Shown in pieces: positions 1 to 8,304 of a stretch of DNA of 64,000 bases. Within the stretch, counting starts at the first letter, position 1. Every line of letters begins with the position of its first letter. Where the stretch lies: assembly GCA_965263365.1 (NCBI GenBank), contig OZ253672.1, positions 1-64,000 of the forward strand. The letters run 5' to 3'. The DNA is from CANMUM01 sp965263365 (GTDB taxonomy: Bacteria > Pseudomonadota > Alphaproteobacteria > Rhodobacterales > Rhodobacteraceae). The notes under the pieces are model-generated. The model was not told the DNA's origin. It worked only from the letters and a program-made list of their open reading frames with translations, and did not search any database. Position numbers and translations under genes: made by a program.

Positions 1-1
1 T

Positions 2-1882
2 GAAGCGTTAGACCAAGTGCATGAGGTAGTTCCTTTTGATTTGGAAAGTTACGAGGTCGTATCGAGTTTTGACCGACTTGAGTATTGGATCGAAAAAATT
101 TATAGGCGAGGCTTGGTGGCATTTGATACGGAGACGACAGGACTAAATGAGATGACCGCCGATCTTGTCGGAATTTCGCTTGCCACAGAGCCAGGTGTAG
201 CTTGCTATATTCCGCTTGCTCATGTTGAAGGTGAAGATAACGAATTATTTGGTGGGTTGACTTTGTCTGAGGGTCAGCTCGACAAAGATGAAGCTCTCAA
301 GCTTTTAAAGCCTGTTCTTGAAGATGAATCGATACTGAAAATAGGTCAAAATATCAAGTATGATCTCAAGATTATGGCACGAAATGGTGTTTCGTTAACC
401 TCAATTCATGATACAATGCTGATGAGTTTTGCGTCTAATTCTGGAAAACATAATCATGGTATGGATGAGCTCTCAAAGCGATATTTAAACCATGAGCCGA
501 TATCGATTAAATCTTTACTTGGAACGGGGAAATCGGCAGTTACTTTTGATCGCCTTGCGATCAAAGATGCGGCGCCCTATGCTGCAGAAGATGCTGATAT
601 TACCTTGCGGCTTTATCATTTTTTGAGCCCACATATGATGCGCATGCAGGTCACAAATGTTTATGAACGTATGGAAAGACCGCTTGTGCCTGTTTTGGCG
701 CGTATGGAAATGGTCGGCGTGCGAGTTGATCGTGATTATTTGGCACAGATGTCAAACAAATTTGCACAAGAACTGGCTCAACTGGAAGACGAAATTCAAG
801 AAATAGCGGGGATGCCGTTTAATGTGGCATCTCCCAAGCAGCTTGGCGAGGTTTTGTTTGATCATTTGGGTTTAGAGGGCGGAAAGAAAGGGAAAACGGG
901 CGCCTATGCAACGGGCGCAGATGTGCTTGAGGATTTGGCGATTCAGCACGAGTTACCGAGGCTTGTTTTAGATTACCGTGCAAAAGCGAAGCTCAAATCT
1001 ACTTATACAGACGCTTTACAAAATCATATCAATCCTGAAACCGAACGTGTTCATACGAGCTTTTTGATATCGGGTGCTTCGACAGGTCGCTTAGCCTCTT
1101 CTGAACCAAATGTGCAAAATATTCCAATTCGAACGGAAGAGGGGCGCCGAATTCGTGAAGCATTTATTGCGGATAGCGGGCATGTTCTTTTGTCACTAGA
1201 TTACAGCCAGATAGAATTGAGATTGCTCGCTGAAATTGCGGGCATTGACGCGCTTCGTATTGCCTTTGAGGAGGGTTTGGATATTCATGCCATGACGGCG
1301 AGCGAAATGTTTAACGTCCCGATTGAAAACATGGACCCCATGGTTCGGCGCCAAGCAAAAGCGATAAATTTTGGCGTTATTTATGGCATATCCGCTTTTG
1401 GTTTAGCGCGCAATTTACGCATTCCACGTGAAGAAGCGAAAAATTTTATTGATCGTTATTTTGAGCGTTTTCCAGGCATTAAGACATACATGGATGAGAC
1501 AGCTGCATTTGCTAAAAAGCATGGCTATGTGCAAACTTTATTTGGCCGAAAGATTCATACACCGAACATCAATGAAAAGGGGCCTGCAGCAGGTTTTGCT
1601 TGGCGTGCAGCTATTAACGCGCCCATTCAAGGATCGGCTGCCGATATTATTCGCCGAGCGATGATCCGTGTCCCATCGGCTATGCGTGACGCTAAATTAA
1701 ATGGTCGAATGCTGTTGCAAGTGCATGATGAACTTGTTTTCGAAGTTCCTAAGCCCGAAATTGAACAAACAATCGCGATTGTTAAGAATGTGATGGTTAA
1801 GGCCGCTGAGCCTCACACTAAATTAAAAGTTCCATTGGAAGTTGATTCGGGCATTGGTAAAAATTGGGCTGAAGCTCATTGA
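2..1882 (+). CDS. polA: DNA polymerase I, C-terminal part (cut by window edge)
   Basis: The reading frame is open to the left edge, so the N-terminal 5'-nuclease domain of this roughly 930-residue enzyme lies outside; about 626 codons are visible. The proofreading 3'-5' exonuclease domain is present with ExoI DTETTGL (near visible residue 42), ExoII NIKYD and ExoIII AEDADITLRLY. The polymerase domain has motif A DYSQIELRLL, O-helix motif B RRQAKAINFGVIYG with its Lys, Phe and Tyr-Gly, and motif C QVHDELVF. Proofreading therefore looks active. The enzyme fills gaps during excision repair and Okazaki fragment maturation. Its own start cannot be seen. An internal GTG at 17 is not a credible start because coding continues upstream. 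Confidence 0.97.
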   Translation, partial: EALDQVHEVVPFDLESYEVVSSFDRLEYWIEKIYRRGLVAFDTETTGLNEMTADLVGISLATEPGVACYIPLAHVEGEDNELFGGLTLSEGQLDKDEALKLLKPVLEDESILKIGQNIKYDLKIMARNGVSLTSIHDTMLMSFASNSGKHNHGMDELSKRYLNHEPISIKSLLGTGKSAVTFDRLAIKDAAPYAAEDADITLRLYHFLSPHMMRMQVTNVYERMERPLVPVLARMEMVGVRVDRDYLAQMSNKFAQELAQLEDEIQEIAGMPFNVASPKQLGEVLFDHLGLEGGKKGKTGAYATGADVLEDLAIQHELPRLVLDYRAKAKLKSTYTDALQNHINPETERVHTSFLISGASTGRLASSEPNVQNIPIRTEEGRRIREAFIADSGHVLLSLDYSQIELRLLAEIAGIDALRIAFEEGLDIHAMTASEMFNVPIENMDPMVRRQAKAINFGVIYGISAFGLARNLRIPREEAKNFIDRYFERFPGIKTYMDETAAFAKKHGYVQTLFGRKIHTPNINEKGPAAGFAWRAAINAPIQGSAADIIRRAMIRVPSAMRDAKLNGRMLLQVHDELVFEVPKPEIEQTIAIVKNVMVKAAEPHTKLKVPLEVDSGIGKNWAEAH

Positions 1883-1915
1883 AGTGATTGGATAAATAAG
1901 CACATAGGTTTTGAA

Positions 1916-1941
1916 TTGCAGTTTTGATGAAACAACTGCAA
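1916..1941. repeat. Inverted repeat after polA
   Basis: Perfect 8-bp arms TTGCAGTT (1916-1923) and AACTGCAA (1934-1941) lie 34 bases after the polA stop. No T-run follows directly, so it may be a weak or factor-dependent 3'-end hairpin rather than a classical terminator. Confidence 0.4.
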
Positions 1942-1990
1942 ACTAGCCTTTAAGGGTCTTGTGCAGATGGTTAGGAAATCTTAGGTTGAG

Positions 1991-3328
1991 ATGATGAAGA
2001 TTGACGATAGTAATTGGCTAGAATGGGCAAATAGCTTGGTTGACCGGGCGCAAAAGGCAGGCGCGACCGCTGCGGAAGTTGCGGTGAACTTGAGTGTTTG
2101 GCGTGAAGTTTCAGTGCGAGGCGGTGAGTTGGAAAAAGCGGGATCAGCGCAAGGGCGTCATGTCACAATGAAAGCTTATGTTGGAAAACGTTCGGCAAGT
2201 ATGAGTTTCTCTCTTGATAAGCGCGCGGATACCGACAAGGTTGTTGAAGATTTACTTATTATGGCCAATGCGAGCCCAGAAGATCCTTTTTGTGGCCTGG
2301 CGGACTCGTCGCAACTCTCTCAACATAAACAGCAAGATTTTGATCAGTTTGATTCTCAGCCTTTGTTAAGCCAAGAGGATTTACGGTCGCGTGCTGATTT
2401 CATGGCTGCCGAAGTCGGTTCGGACTTAGTCGTTGATACCGCAGGCACTTCTCATGGGCATTGGCGCGATATTTATGCAGCAAGTAATGGGTTACATCGT
2501 GATAACTGGCATAGCGCGATTTCGCAGGGCATCGTCACGATTTATGAAGGTAAGGCGTTAACACGCGATTTTGCGTCTCATTTCAAAGTACATCTTGAAG
2601 ATATTGAGGACCCTGTAATCACCGCGCACCGCGCAGCTGATCGGACGCGACAGGCGCGCAACCCTATTCGTCCACCATCAGGAAAATATCCGGTTTTGTT
2701 CGATGAGCGTGTATCATCAACCCTGATTCAGCATTTGTTGAGCGTGATGTCGGCACAAGCGATTGCACGCCGCTCAAGCTGGCTAATTGATTACGACGAA
2801 GCTGTATTACCAAAGACTTGGAAATTGATTGAAACACCGTTTCGTTCGCGTATGCCGACAAGTTCAAATCATGACGCAGAAGGTTTTGAAAAACGAGAGC
2901 AAGCTCTTGTTAAAAATGGCCGTCCGCAAATGTGGATTAGCAATTTGTCGTCAGCCCGCCAACTTGAATTGCCGTCATCTGGTCACGCAACAGGAAGTGG
3001 TGTTGGTCGTGGTGCGGGTGTACGTTCGGCACGTTTGGATGGCGATGAAATTGCAAAAGAAAAGCTGTTAAAGCAAATGGATGAGGGGCTGTTGGTTACT
3101 GGATTTATTGGTGCAACCATAAATCCGCATACGGGCGATTATTCAAGAGGTGTAAATGGTTTTTGGGTGCGCAATGGCGAAATAGCCGAGCCGGTAAACG
3201 AGACGACGGTGGCGGGCAATTTAAAAGAAATGCTCCCCTCAATGAAACTTGGTGATGATGCTGATCATGAGCGCTCGACCGTTGTGGGTTCTTTGCTGAT
3301 TGAGGAAATGTCGATTGCCGGCGCTTGA
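1991..3328 (+). CDS. pmbA: PmbA/TldE-like modulator of DNA gyrase family protein
   Basis: A 445-residue protein of the TldD/TldE (PmbA) family. In characterised members a TldD-TldE heterodimer degrades unfolded or modified peptides and matures microcin-type leader peptides; TldD carries the metal site. This protein lacks the HExxxH motif of TldD, which fits the TldE/PmbA partner. The glycine-rich C-terminal region (SGHATGSGVGRGAG) and the stretch GFIGATINPHTGDYSRGVNGFWV are the family hallmarks. Two ATGs occur in tandem at 1991 and 1994. It overlaps the next gene, which suggests translational coupling. No tldD is visible here. Confidence 0.92.
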   Translation: MMKIDDSNWLEWANSLVDRAQKAGATAAEVAVNLSVWREVSVRGGELEKAGSAQGRHVTMKAYVGKRSASMSFSLDKRADTDKVVEDLLIMANASPEDPFCGLADSSQLSQHKQQDFDQFDSQPLLSQEDLRSRADFMAAEVGSDLVVDTAGTSHGHWRDIYAASNGLHRDNWHSAISQGIVTIYEGKALTRDFASHFKVHLEDIEDPVITAHRAADRTRQARNPIRPPSGKYPVLFDERVSSTLIQHLLSVMSAQAIARRSSWLIDYDEAVLPKTWKLIETPFRSRMPTSSNHDAEGFEKREQALVKNGRPQMWISNLSSARQLELPSSGHATGSGVGRGAGVRSARLDGDEIAKEKLLKQMDEGLLVTGFIGATINPHTGDYSRGVNGFWVRNGEIAEPVNETTVAGNLKEMLPSMKLGDDADHERSTVVGSLLIEEMSIAGA

Positions 3329-4079
3329 TTTTTTAGAGACTGTGATTTTGGATGCCGGTGAAATAGCGTTGCGGCATTATTGTGGTGAGCCAAATTCATG
3401 GCAAAAGTCAGATGGACAGGGCTGTGTAAGTGAAGCCGATTTAGAAATAGATGCATTCTTATGCGACAAAATTTCGCAGGCTTTTCCAGAAGACTCGATC
3501 TTGTCTGAAGAACGCGCTGATCATGCCGACCGATTAGAAGCGGATCGCGTTTGGATTATTGATCCGATAGACGGCACATCTGCATTTTTAGATAAACAAG
3601 ACTATTTTAGTATTTCGATCGCGCTTTGGGAGAAAGGCGATTTGAAATCTGCGGCTATTTATGCCCCAGTTCTAAAAGATCTGTATATCGCTGAACACAC
3701 ACAAGGCGCTTGGCGCAATCAGGTTCCCTTAAAGGTTTCAAAAAAAGGCCGGATTTCAGAAGCGCGTATTTTAGCATCTCGGGCCACATATAATCGGAAG
3801 ATGGTCTCGGGTGAACCTGAGCTTAACCTCGAATTTTGTTCGTCGATCGCTTTGCGTCTGGCGCTTGTCGCAGAAGGAAAGCTTGATGCAAGTTTTGCTA
3901 TGCGTCCGAGTTGGGAATGGGATTTGGCAGCAGGGGCACTGCTTGTTCAGGAGGCAGGCGGTATTATCGTTGATCAGAATGGAAAATATGCGAATTTCAA
4001 CAAATACCCTCCACAATGGGATGGAATGATTGCGGGAAATCAAAATATCGTGCAAAAGCTTATCAAAAGGCTAGATTAA
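3315..4079 (+). CDS. Inositol monophosphatase / CysQ-like phosphatase
   Basis: About 254 residues, in the lithium-sensitive, magnesium-dependent phosphatase superfamily. Metal-binding motifs are visible: SEERADH near residue 64, DPIDGTSAF near 83, and WEWDLAAGALLVQEAGG near 200. I prefer the TTG at 3315, which sits 8 bases after GAGGAA; a TTG at 3300 is also possible. Either start overlaps the end of pmbA, so the two are probably one transcript. Substrate is uncertain: PAP (CysQ-like) or inositol and related phosphates. A second paralogue, a better CysQ match, occurs at 17998-18786. In Rhodobacterales this gene commonly sits between pmbA and DUF4170, as here. Confidence 0.85.
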   Translation: MPALDFLETVILDAGEIALRHYCGEPNSWQKSDGQGCVSEADLEIDAFLCDKISQAFPEDSILSEERADHADRLEADRVWIIDPIDGTSAFLDKQDYFSISIALWEKGDLKSAAIYAPVLKDLYIAEHTQGAWRNQVPLKVSKKGRISEARILASRATYNRKMVSGEPELNLEFCSSIALRLALVAEGKLDASFAMRPSWEWDLAAGALLVQEAGGIIVDQNGKYANFNKYPPQWDGMIAGNQNIVQKLIKRLD

Positions 4080-4088
4080 GGAGAAATT

Positions 4089-4334
4089 ATGACACAAAAA
4101 CTACATTTGGTATTTGGTGGAGAACTCGAGGACCCAAGTGCAAAAAAATTTCGCGACGTTAGTGACATTGATATCGTAGGTATATTTCCCGATTATGAAA
4201 GTGCGCATAGTGCGTGGCGTGGCAAAGCGCAAGCAACAGTCGATAATGCACATATGCGTTATTTTATTGCACACATTCACAGGTTACGTGAAGAAGGTAA
4301 GGAAGATTCTTTGACAGAGCAACTCGGGCAGTAA
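4089..4334 (+). CDS. DUF4170 domain protein
   Basis: An 81-residue soluble protein matching the small DUF4170 family of Alphaproteobacteria (MTQKLHLVFGGEL start, central DIVGIFPDYESAHSAWRGKAQ, then MRYFIAHIHRL). The biochemical role is unknown. A clear ribosome-binding site AAGGAG lies 6 bases before ATG. Family members are found next to Kdo transferase and lpxK genes, and the same order is kept here. That association suggests a link to lipid A or Kdo assembly, but it is only contextual. Confidence 0.88.
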   Translation: MTQKLHLVFGGELEDPSAKKFRDVSDIDIVGIFPDYESAHSAWRGKAQATVDNAHMRYFIAHIHRLREEGKEDSLTEQLGQ

Positions 4335-4335
4335 A

Positions 4336-5304
4336 TTGAGTCAACGCGCCGACAAAACGATTGGTTTTAGATTTTGGGAGCGGAAATGGTCTAAAGTTAA
4401 AGCTTCTTTTTTTAAGCAGCCGGTTGTTTTGGTCGAAAGCGATGAAGTTCTTTCGGAGAATTTGAAGAATGAACTTATCCGCGAGTTTGCTTTCCTTGAA
4501 AATGCGCTAGAGGTTGAATTTGTTGTGAATGATAAGAGCAATTTTGTTCAAAAACCTTTTACTTATTTGGAGCTAATTCAGACACATCAACCCAGCTTTC
4601 TCATTAGCATTCGCGAGAAGTATCGCGACTTTCCTGCGCGTATGCTGAGATATTTTGATATTCCATTTGCGCAGGTGAACAAAAGTAAACTACAGCCTTC
4701 AAAATCTATTGAGGTCTTTGAACTTAGCCGCGCTAATTTAAGCTTTGTCCATGGCCGAATGGCGATATATGTGCATGAACCCAGTCTCAAAAACTTACCC
4801 GTCATTCTAAAGGCATATTTTGAGGTTCGCCGTCAGTATCCTGACTTAGTTTTGCTAATGTCTGGGGTCAGCGTCAATCAATTTACTGAAATGGATCGAG
4901 ATGTCATTGTTGCATCAAGCGATTCATCAAAGGAAAAAACGCGCCTTGCTGATATCATTACAAGTGAAAAGAGTGGTTTCTTGGACGAATGGGCTGCATA
5001 TGCAAATGTAACTTTGCTTTTGGATGAGAATAAAATTGTTGAAGAGAAACTTCAGCACGCTTTAAAGGCGGGCTCCGCAGTGGTCACATTTGGAGTGAAG
5101 CCTAAAGAAAAGGGTCTGCTTGTTGAATTGTTATCCGTGGGAGCGATTTGGACGACTTTCCGTCCACAAGGCTTGGTCAGTGCGCTCGGACAAGCGCTGG
5201 AACCTGAAAAAGCAGCCTTAACAGTTTTGCAAAGCCTTGAATATTTGTCTCCAAGCAAAAGTTTGTTGCAAAGTTCAATAGATAAATTATTGGAGCGGAA
5301 TTAA
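4336..5304 (+). CDS. Degenerate Kdo-transferase (WaaA/KdtA)-like protein
   Basis: A 322-residue protein with a TTG start and no strong ribosome-binding site. It occupies the position between DUF4170 and lpxK where related genomes carry waaA, the transferase that adds Kdo to lipid A precursor. Weak similarity to WaaA can be traced: the segment around residues 80-115 (HQPSFLISIREKY to DIPFAQVN) lines up with the Rossmann segment PDLALWTEQEIWP to VPMLLVN. The region around residues 215-290 resembles the C-terminal donor-binding half. It is about 100 residues shorter than WaaA and lacks the N-terminal membrane anchor, the SVGE motif with the catalytic Glu, and the GGHNPIEP donor motif. It may be inactive or repurposed. 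The reading frame is intact, and it overlaps lpxK by one base. Confidence 0.55.
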   Translation: MSQRADKTIGFRFWERKWSKVKASFFKQPVVLVESDEVLSENLKNELIREFAFLENALEVEFVVNDKSNFVQKPFTYLELIQTHQPSFLISIREKYRDFPARMLRYFDIPFAQVNKSKLQPSKSIEVFELSRANLSFVHGRMAIYVHEPSLKNLPVILKAYFEVRRQYPDLVLLMSGVSVNQFTEMDRDVIVASSDSSKEKTRLADIITSEKSGFLDEWAAYANVTLLLDENKIVEEKLQHALKAGSAVVTFGVKPKEKGLLVELLSVGAIWTTFRPQGLVSALGQALEPEKAALTVLQSLEYLSPSKSLLQSSIDKLLERN

Positions 5305-6275
5305 TGGCGCTCAAAGCTCCGCTTTTTTGGTATAAAAGGAGGTCTTTCTGGCCGTTCTTTTTGTTTCCCTTTGCAAAAATTTGGCAATGGGCTGGACGAA
5401 AGCGAATGCAAAAAAATGGCTATGATGCCTCTATTCCCGTTATATGTGTTGGCAATATTAATATGGGAGGTGTTGGTAAGACCCCGACCGTGATTTGGTT
5501 GGTGCAGGAACTGAACGCTCTCGGAAAAAATCCGTTGATCTTAACACGCGGTTTTGGAGGTCGCGAGAAAGGCCCAACAGAGGTAACCGCGTCTCAAACC
5601 GCTGAAGATGTCGGAGATGAGGCTTTATTGCTTTCGATGTTTGCTTCTGTGGTGGTCGCAAAAAACCGAGCAGAAGGTGCGCGCTTTGCAGAAAATTTAG
5701 GCGCAGATATCATCATAATGGATGACGGATTTCAGAATCCTGATCTTAAAAAAGATATTTCAATTATTGTTTTAGATGGTGAAATTGGCTTGGGAAATGG
5801 TCAAATTTTTCCGGCCGGCCCTTTGAGAGAAAGTTTGAGTGACGCTTCCGAAAGGGCTGACTGCTTTTTGCTCATTGGTGAAGATCGTAAAGAAATTGCG
5901 AATAGGATTTTGGGTAAGCCAATCGTTAAAGCCGAAATTAAACCAATTGAGATGGGCTTAGATTGGCGTGATCAAGCAGTTGTGGCTTTTGCAGGGATTG
6001 GGCGTCCGGAGAAATTTTTTGCGACATTACAAAAATTGGGTGCGCGGTTGGTGAAAAAAATTGCACTTGGAGATCATCAAAAAATATCTATGCACTTGCT
6101 AACGCGTTTGGAAAAAGAGGCCAAAAGTGCAAACGCTAAATTGGTCACAACTGAAAAAGATGCGGCACGTTTGCCGACAAATTGGCGCGGAGAAGTGGTG
6201 AGTTTGCCGGTTCGGTTGGTGCCTCACGAAAGTCATCCCGACCAAATGAAAAATATCCTTCAAAATTTGTTTTGA
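5304..6275 (+). CDS. lpxK: Tetraacyldisaccharide 4'-kinase
   Basis: A 323-residue LpxK, the membrane-associated kinase that phosphorylates the 4' position of the lipid A disaccharide to give lipid IVA. The N-terminus has a hydrophobic patch, followed by the P-loop region NMGGVGKTPTV near residue 54 and the DDGFQN motif near 140, both typical of the family. Length is normal. A GGAG ribosome-binding site precedes the ATG, which overlaps the stop of the Kdo-transferase-like gene. Its intactness implies that lipid A is still made even though the adjacent Kdo transferase is degenerate. Confidence 0.95.
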   Translation: MALKAPLFWYKRRSFWPFFLFPFAKIWQWAGRKRMQKNGYDASIPVICVGNINMGGVGKTPTVIWLVQELNALGKNPLILTRGFGGREKGPTEVTASQTAEDVGDEALLLSMFASVVVAKNRAEGARFAENLGADIIIMDDGFQNPDLKKDISIIVLDGEIGLGNGQIFPAGPLRESLSDASERADCFLLIGEDRKEIANRILGKPIVKAEIKPIEMGLDWRDQAVVAFAGIGRPEKFFATLQKLGARLVKKIALGDHQKISMHLLTRLEKEAKSANAKLVTTEKDAARLPTNWRGEVVSLPVRLVPHESHPDQMKNILQNLF

Positions 6276-6363
6276 ATTTGTGCGCTCATATTGAAAATTT
6301 TGGGTTCACCATTAGATTGCAGGATAGGCAAAGCAGTGTTACTGTCAAAAAACACATAACTGG

Positions 6364-6840
6364 GTGAACAATTTGAAAATTCATTTGACAAAATCGGGAG
6401 TTGAGAGGCTCAATGGTGAGCTAGATAACCTCAAGCAGGTGGAAAGACCGGCAATTATAAAGGCGATTGCTTCTGCGCGTGAGCTTGGAGATCTTTCTGA
6501 AAACGCTGAGTATCATTCAGCGCGCGAAAAGCAGAGTTTTATTGAGGGGCGAATTAAGGAGCTAGAGGCTATCATCGGGTTAGCTGACGTGGTTGATCCG
6601 ACCAAATTAAGTGGAAATATTAAATTCGGCGCAACGGTGAAAATTGTCGATGAAGATACAGACGAAGAAAAAACGGTTCAGCTTGTGAGCGAATATGAAG
6701 CGAATATAGATGAAGGTCGCTTAAATATTCAATCGCCTCTCGCGCGCGCACTCGTGGGAAAAGAGGTTGGCGATAGTGTAACGTTCAAAACCCCAAGTGG
6801 CGAAAAGTACTTTGAGGTGCTTGAGGTGGAATTTGTATAA
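6364..6840 (+). CDS. greA: Transcription elongation factor GreA
   Basis: A 158-residue GreA. The N-terminal antiparallel coiled coil carries the tip motif GDLSENAEYHSARE, whose acidic residues stimulate RNA cleavage by stalled, backtracked RNA polymerase. The C-terminal FKBP-like domain ends normally (VGKEVGDSVTFKTP). The start is a GTG with no obvious ribosome-binding site. The TAA stop overlaps the ATG of the next gene (TAATG). Confidence 0.96.
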   Translation: MNNLKIHLTKSGVERLNGELDNLKQVERPAIIKAIASARELGDLSENAEYHSAREKQSFIEGRIKELEAIIGLADVVDPTKLSGNIKFGATVKIVDEDTDEEKTVQLVSEYEANIDEGRLNIQSPLARALVGKEVGDSVTFKTPSGEKYFEVLEVEFV

Positions 6841-7820
6841 TGGGTTTGAGAGCGTTCTGGAAACGTCTCCCGATTGACCGTAGGGTCCTGTATTACTATT
6901 TCGGATTTTTGTCAGCGATTTGGCTTGTAGGCATTTCTGCGAACGGAATTGGTTATTGGATAAGGCTTTCAGAAATTGGGGGGCATGTCTCCCTTCTTGA
7001 ATGGAGCTACTATGGTTCTATTTTACTCGTTCCGCTTTTAATATTTTGGTTGCCATTGGTGTTTACCCATCGCTGGCGAATGCGACAGCATCTTTTCTTT
7101 GAGGAGCGTTCACAAAGTGAAGCAATGTTAGGCCATGAAAGTTTATCTAATATTTATAAACATATTGACAAAATTTCTAAGAAAGAACCGAATATTGCCT
7201 ATTCGTTGAATGTACTTTTACAGGCAAAGCGCCCCACAAATATATCGCAAGAAATCGGTTCAAAGGCTGCAATTAATGACCACTCTTATCCGAAAGAAAA
7301 TCATTTACCATTGAATGATCAACCTGTGTCGCCGGAAATCATTACGTTGGGAGACGTCGCCCGTGCGCTCGATTTTTCTGATAGTAACCGAGAAGGTGAT
7401 TGGGCGAGAGCACTTGGCAAAGTTGTGCAACGCTCGGGGAATTACGAGTTGTTAAAATCCGCAGAAAGTGTTTTGAATGCATTTGAGCTTGATGGTATCC
7501 GCGTTGAAAATATTGCGATAACTATCCCTGCAGCGCGATCCTGGCGTGCTTTTTTACTTGGTCAGCGTGAGGGTGTCGTAAAGGAATTGGCAACAATCAA
7601 AGATCAAAATCTGATTTCCAAAGTGCGTAAGAGAATGAAAAAAGATGAACTTTTTCGAAATGCATCACTTAACTTTCAACGCTATTTTATAGCAATGGTA
7701 GAACGACACATAGATTTGGCGACAGAAGACGAACTTGACAGGCTCGCTACATGTCGAGGCGGTCGAGCGTTTTCTTTACTTGGAACTGCCTCAAATTTAT
7801 TTTCCGCAAAAGCTCTATGA
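6840..7820 (+). CDS. Unknown two-helix membrane protein
   Basis: A 326-residue protein I do not recognise. Two N-terminal hydrophobic segments (about residues 17-38 and 53-76, ending LLIFWLPLVFTHRW) suggest anchoring in the inner membrane with a large cytoplasmic part. A basic, Ser-rich linker follows, then a mixed, mostly helical region (DVARALDFSDSNREGDWARALGKVVQ onward, in which RKRMKKDELF is strongly basic). It starts on the greA stop and its own stop overlaps the ATG of the DUF454 gene (ATGA), so the three are probably translated from one message. No enzyme motif is visible. Confidence 0.7.
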   Translation: MGLRAFWKRLPIDRRVLYYYFGFLSAIWLVGISANGIGYWIRLSEIGGHVSLLEWSYYGSILLVPLLIFWLPLVFTHRWRMRQHLFFEERSQSEAMLGHESLSNIYKHIDKISKKEPNIAYSLNVLLQAKRPTNISQEIGSKAAINDHSYPKENHLPLNDQPVSPEIITLGDVARALDFSDSNREGDWARALGKVVQRSGNYELLKSAESVLNAFELDGIRVENIAITIPAARSWRAFLLGQREGVVKELATIKDQNLISKVRKRMKKDELFRNASLNFQRYFIAMVERHIDLATEDELDRLATCRGGRAFSLLGTASNLFSAKAL

Positions 7821-8169
7821 TTAGAGTTTTTTGGCTAGCAATCGGAATTTTGGCGCTTGGTTTGGGAGTTTTGGGAATTCCGCTTCCATTTTTACCGACG
7901 GTTCCTTTTTTATTACTATCGGCATTTGCGTTTGCTAAATCGAGTCCGCGACTTCATCAATGGTTGATTTCGCATCCAAAATTAGGCCGCCGATTTCAGA
8001 TTGGAATGAGCGCGGTGTCATTCGCAGGCGCGCAAAAATAATGGCAACAATCACGATTTTAGCTGCGTTGTTGATATCACTGGCCTTAAATTTTCCCCTT
8101 AACGCTATTCTTGGTCAAATTGCTGTGCTTATATGCGTTATGATTTTTATTTGGACGCGCCCAGAATAA
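7817..8169 (+). pseudogene. DUF454 (YbaN-like) membrane protein, frameshifted
   Basis: The family is a small inner-membrane protein of about 115 residues. From the ATG at 7817, overlapping the preceding stop, the frame encodes the N-terminal half: hydrophobic helix, PFLPTVPFLLLSAFAFAKSS, then LHQWLISHPKLG. The second half (PPISDWNERGVIRRRAKIMA and a terminal hydrophobic pair) is in another frame that is open to 8169. The switch lies in GGCCGCCG at 7985-7992; one extra C there restores a continuous family-like protein. As read, the first frame terminates at 8041. No canonical slippery heptamer is present, so I call it a frameshift or a base-call error. YbaN function is not firmly known. Confidence 0.8.
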
Positions 8170-8304
8170 ACCGCGCTTGAGACAATTTTGTGTTGTAAGT
8201 TGGAAAATTGTGAGAGAAACTCTTGCAGAATCCCAACATCTGATTATAAATCGGACAATTTTCAATTTGATTTGTGTATTTCGATTGAGATAACGGAGTA
8301 AAAT

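Noticed and set aside
7970..7995. Programmed -1 frameshift in the DUF454 gene
   Set aside because: The zero-frame sequence around the junction does not contain an X XXY YYZ heptamer, and a simple one-base loss explains the data.
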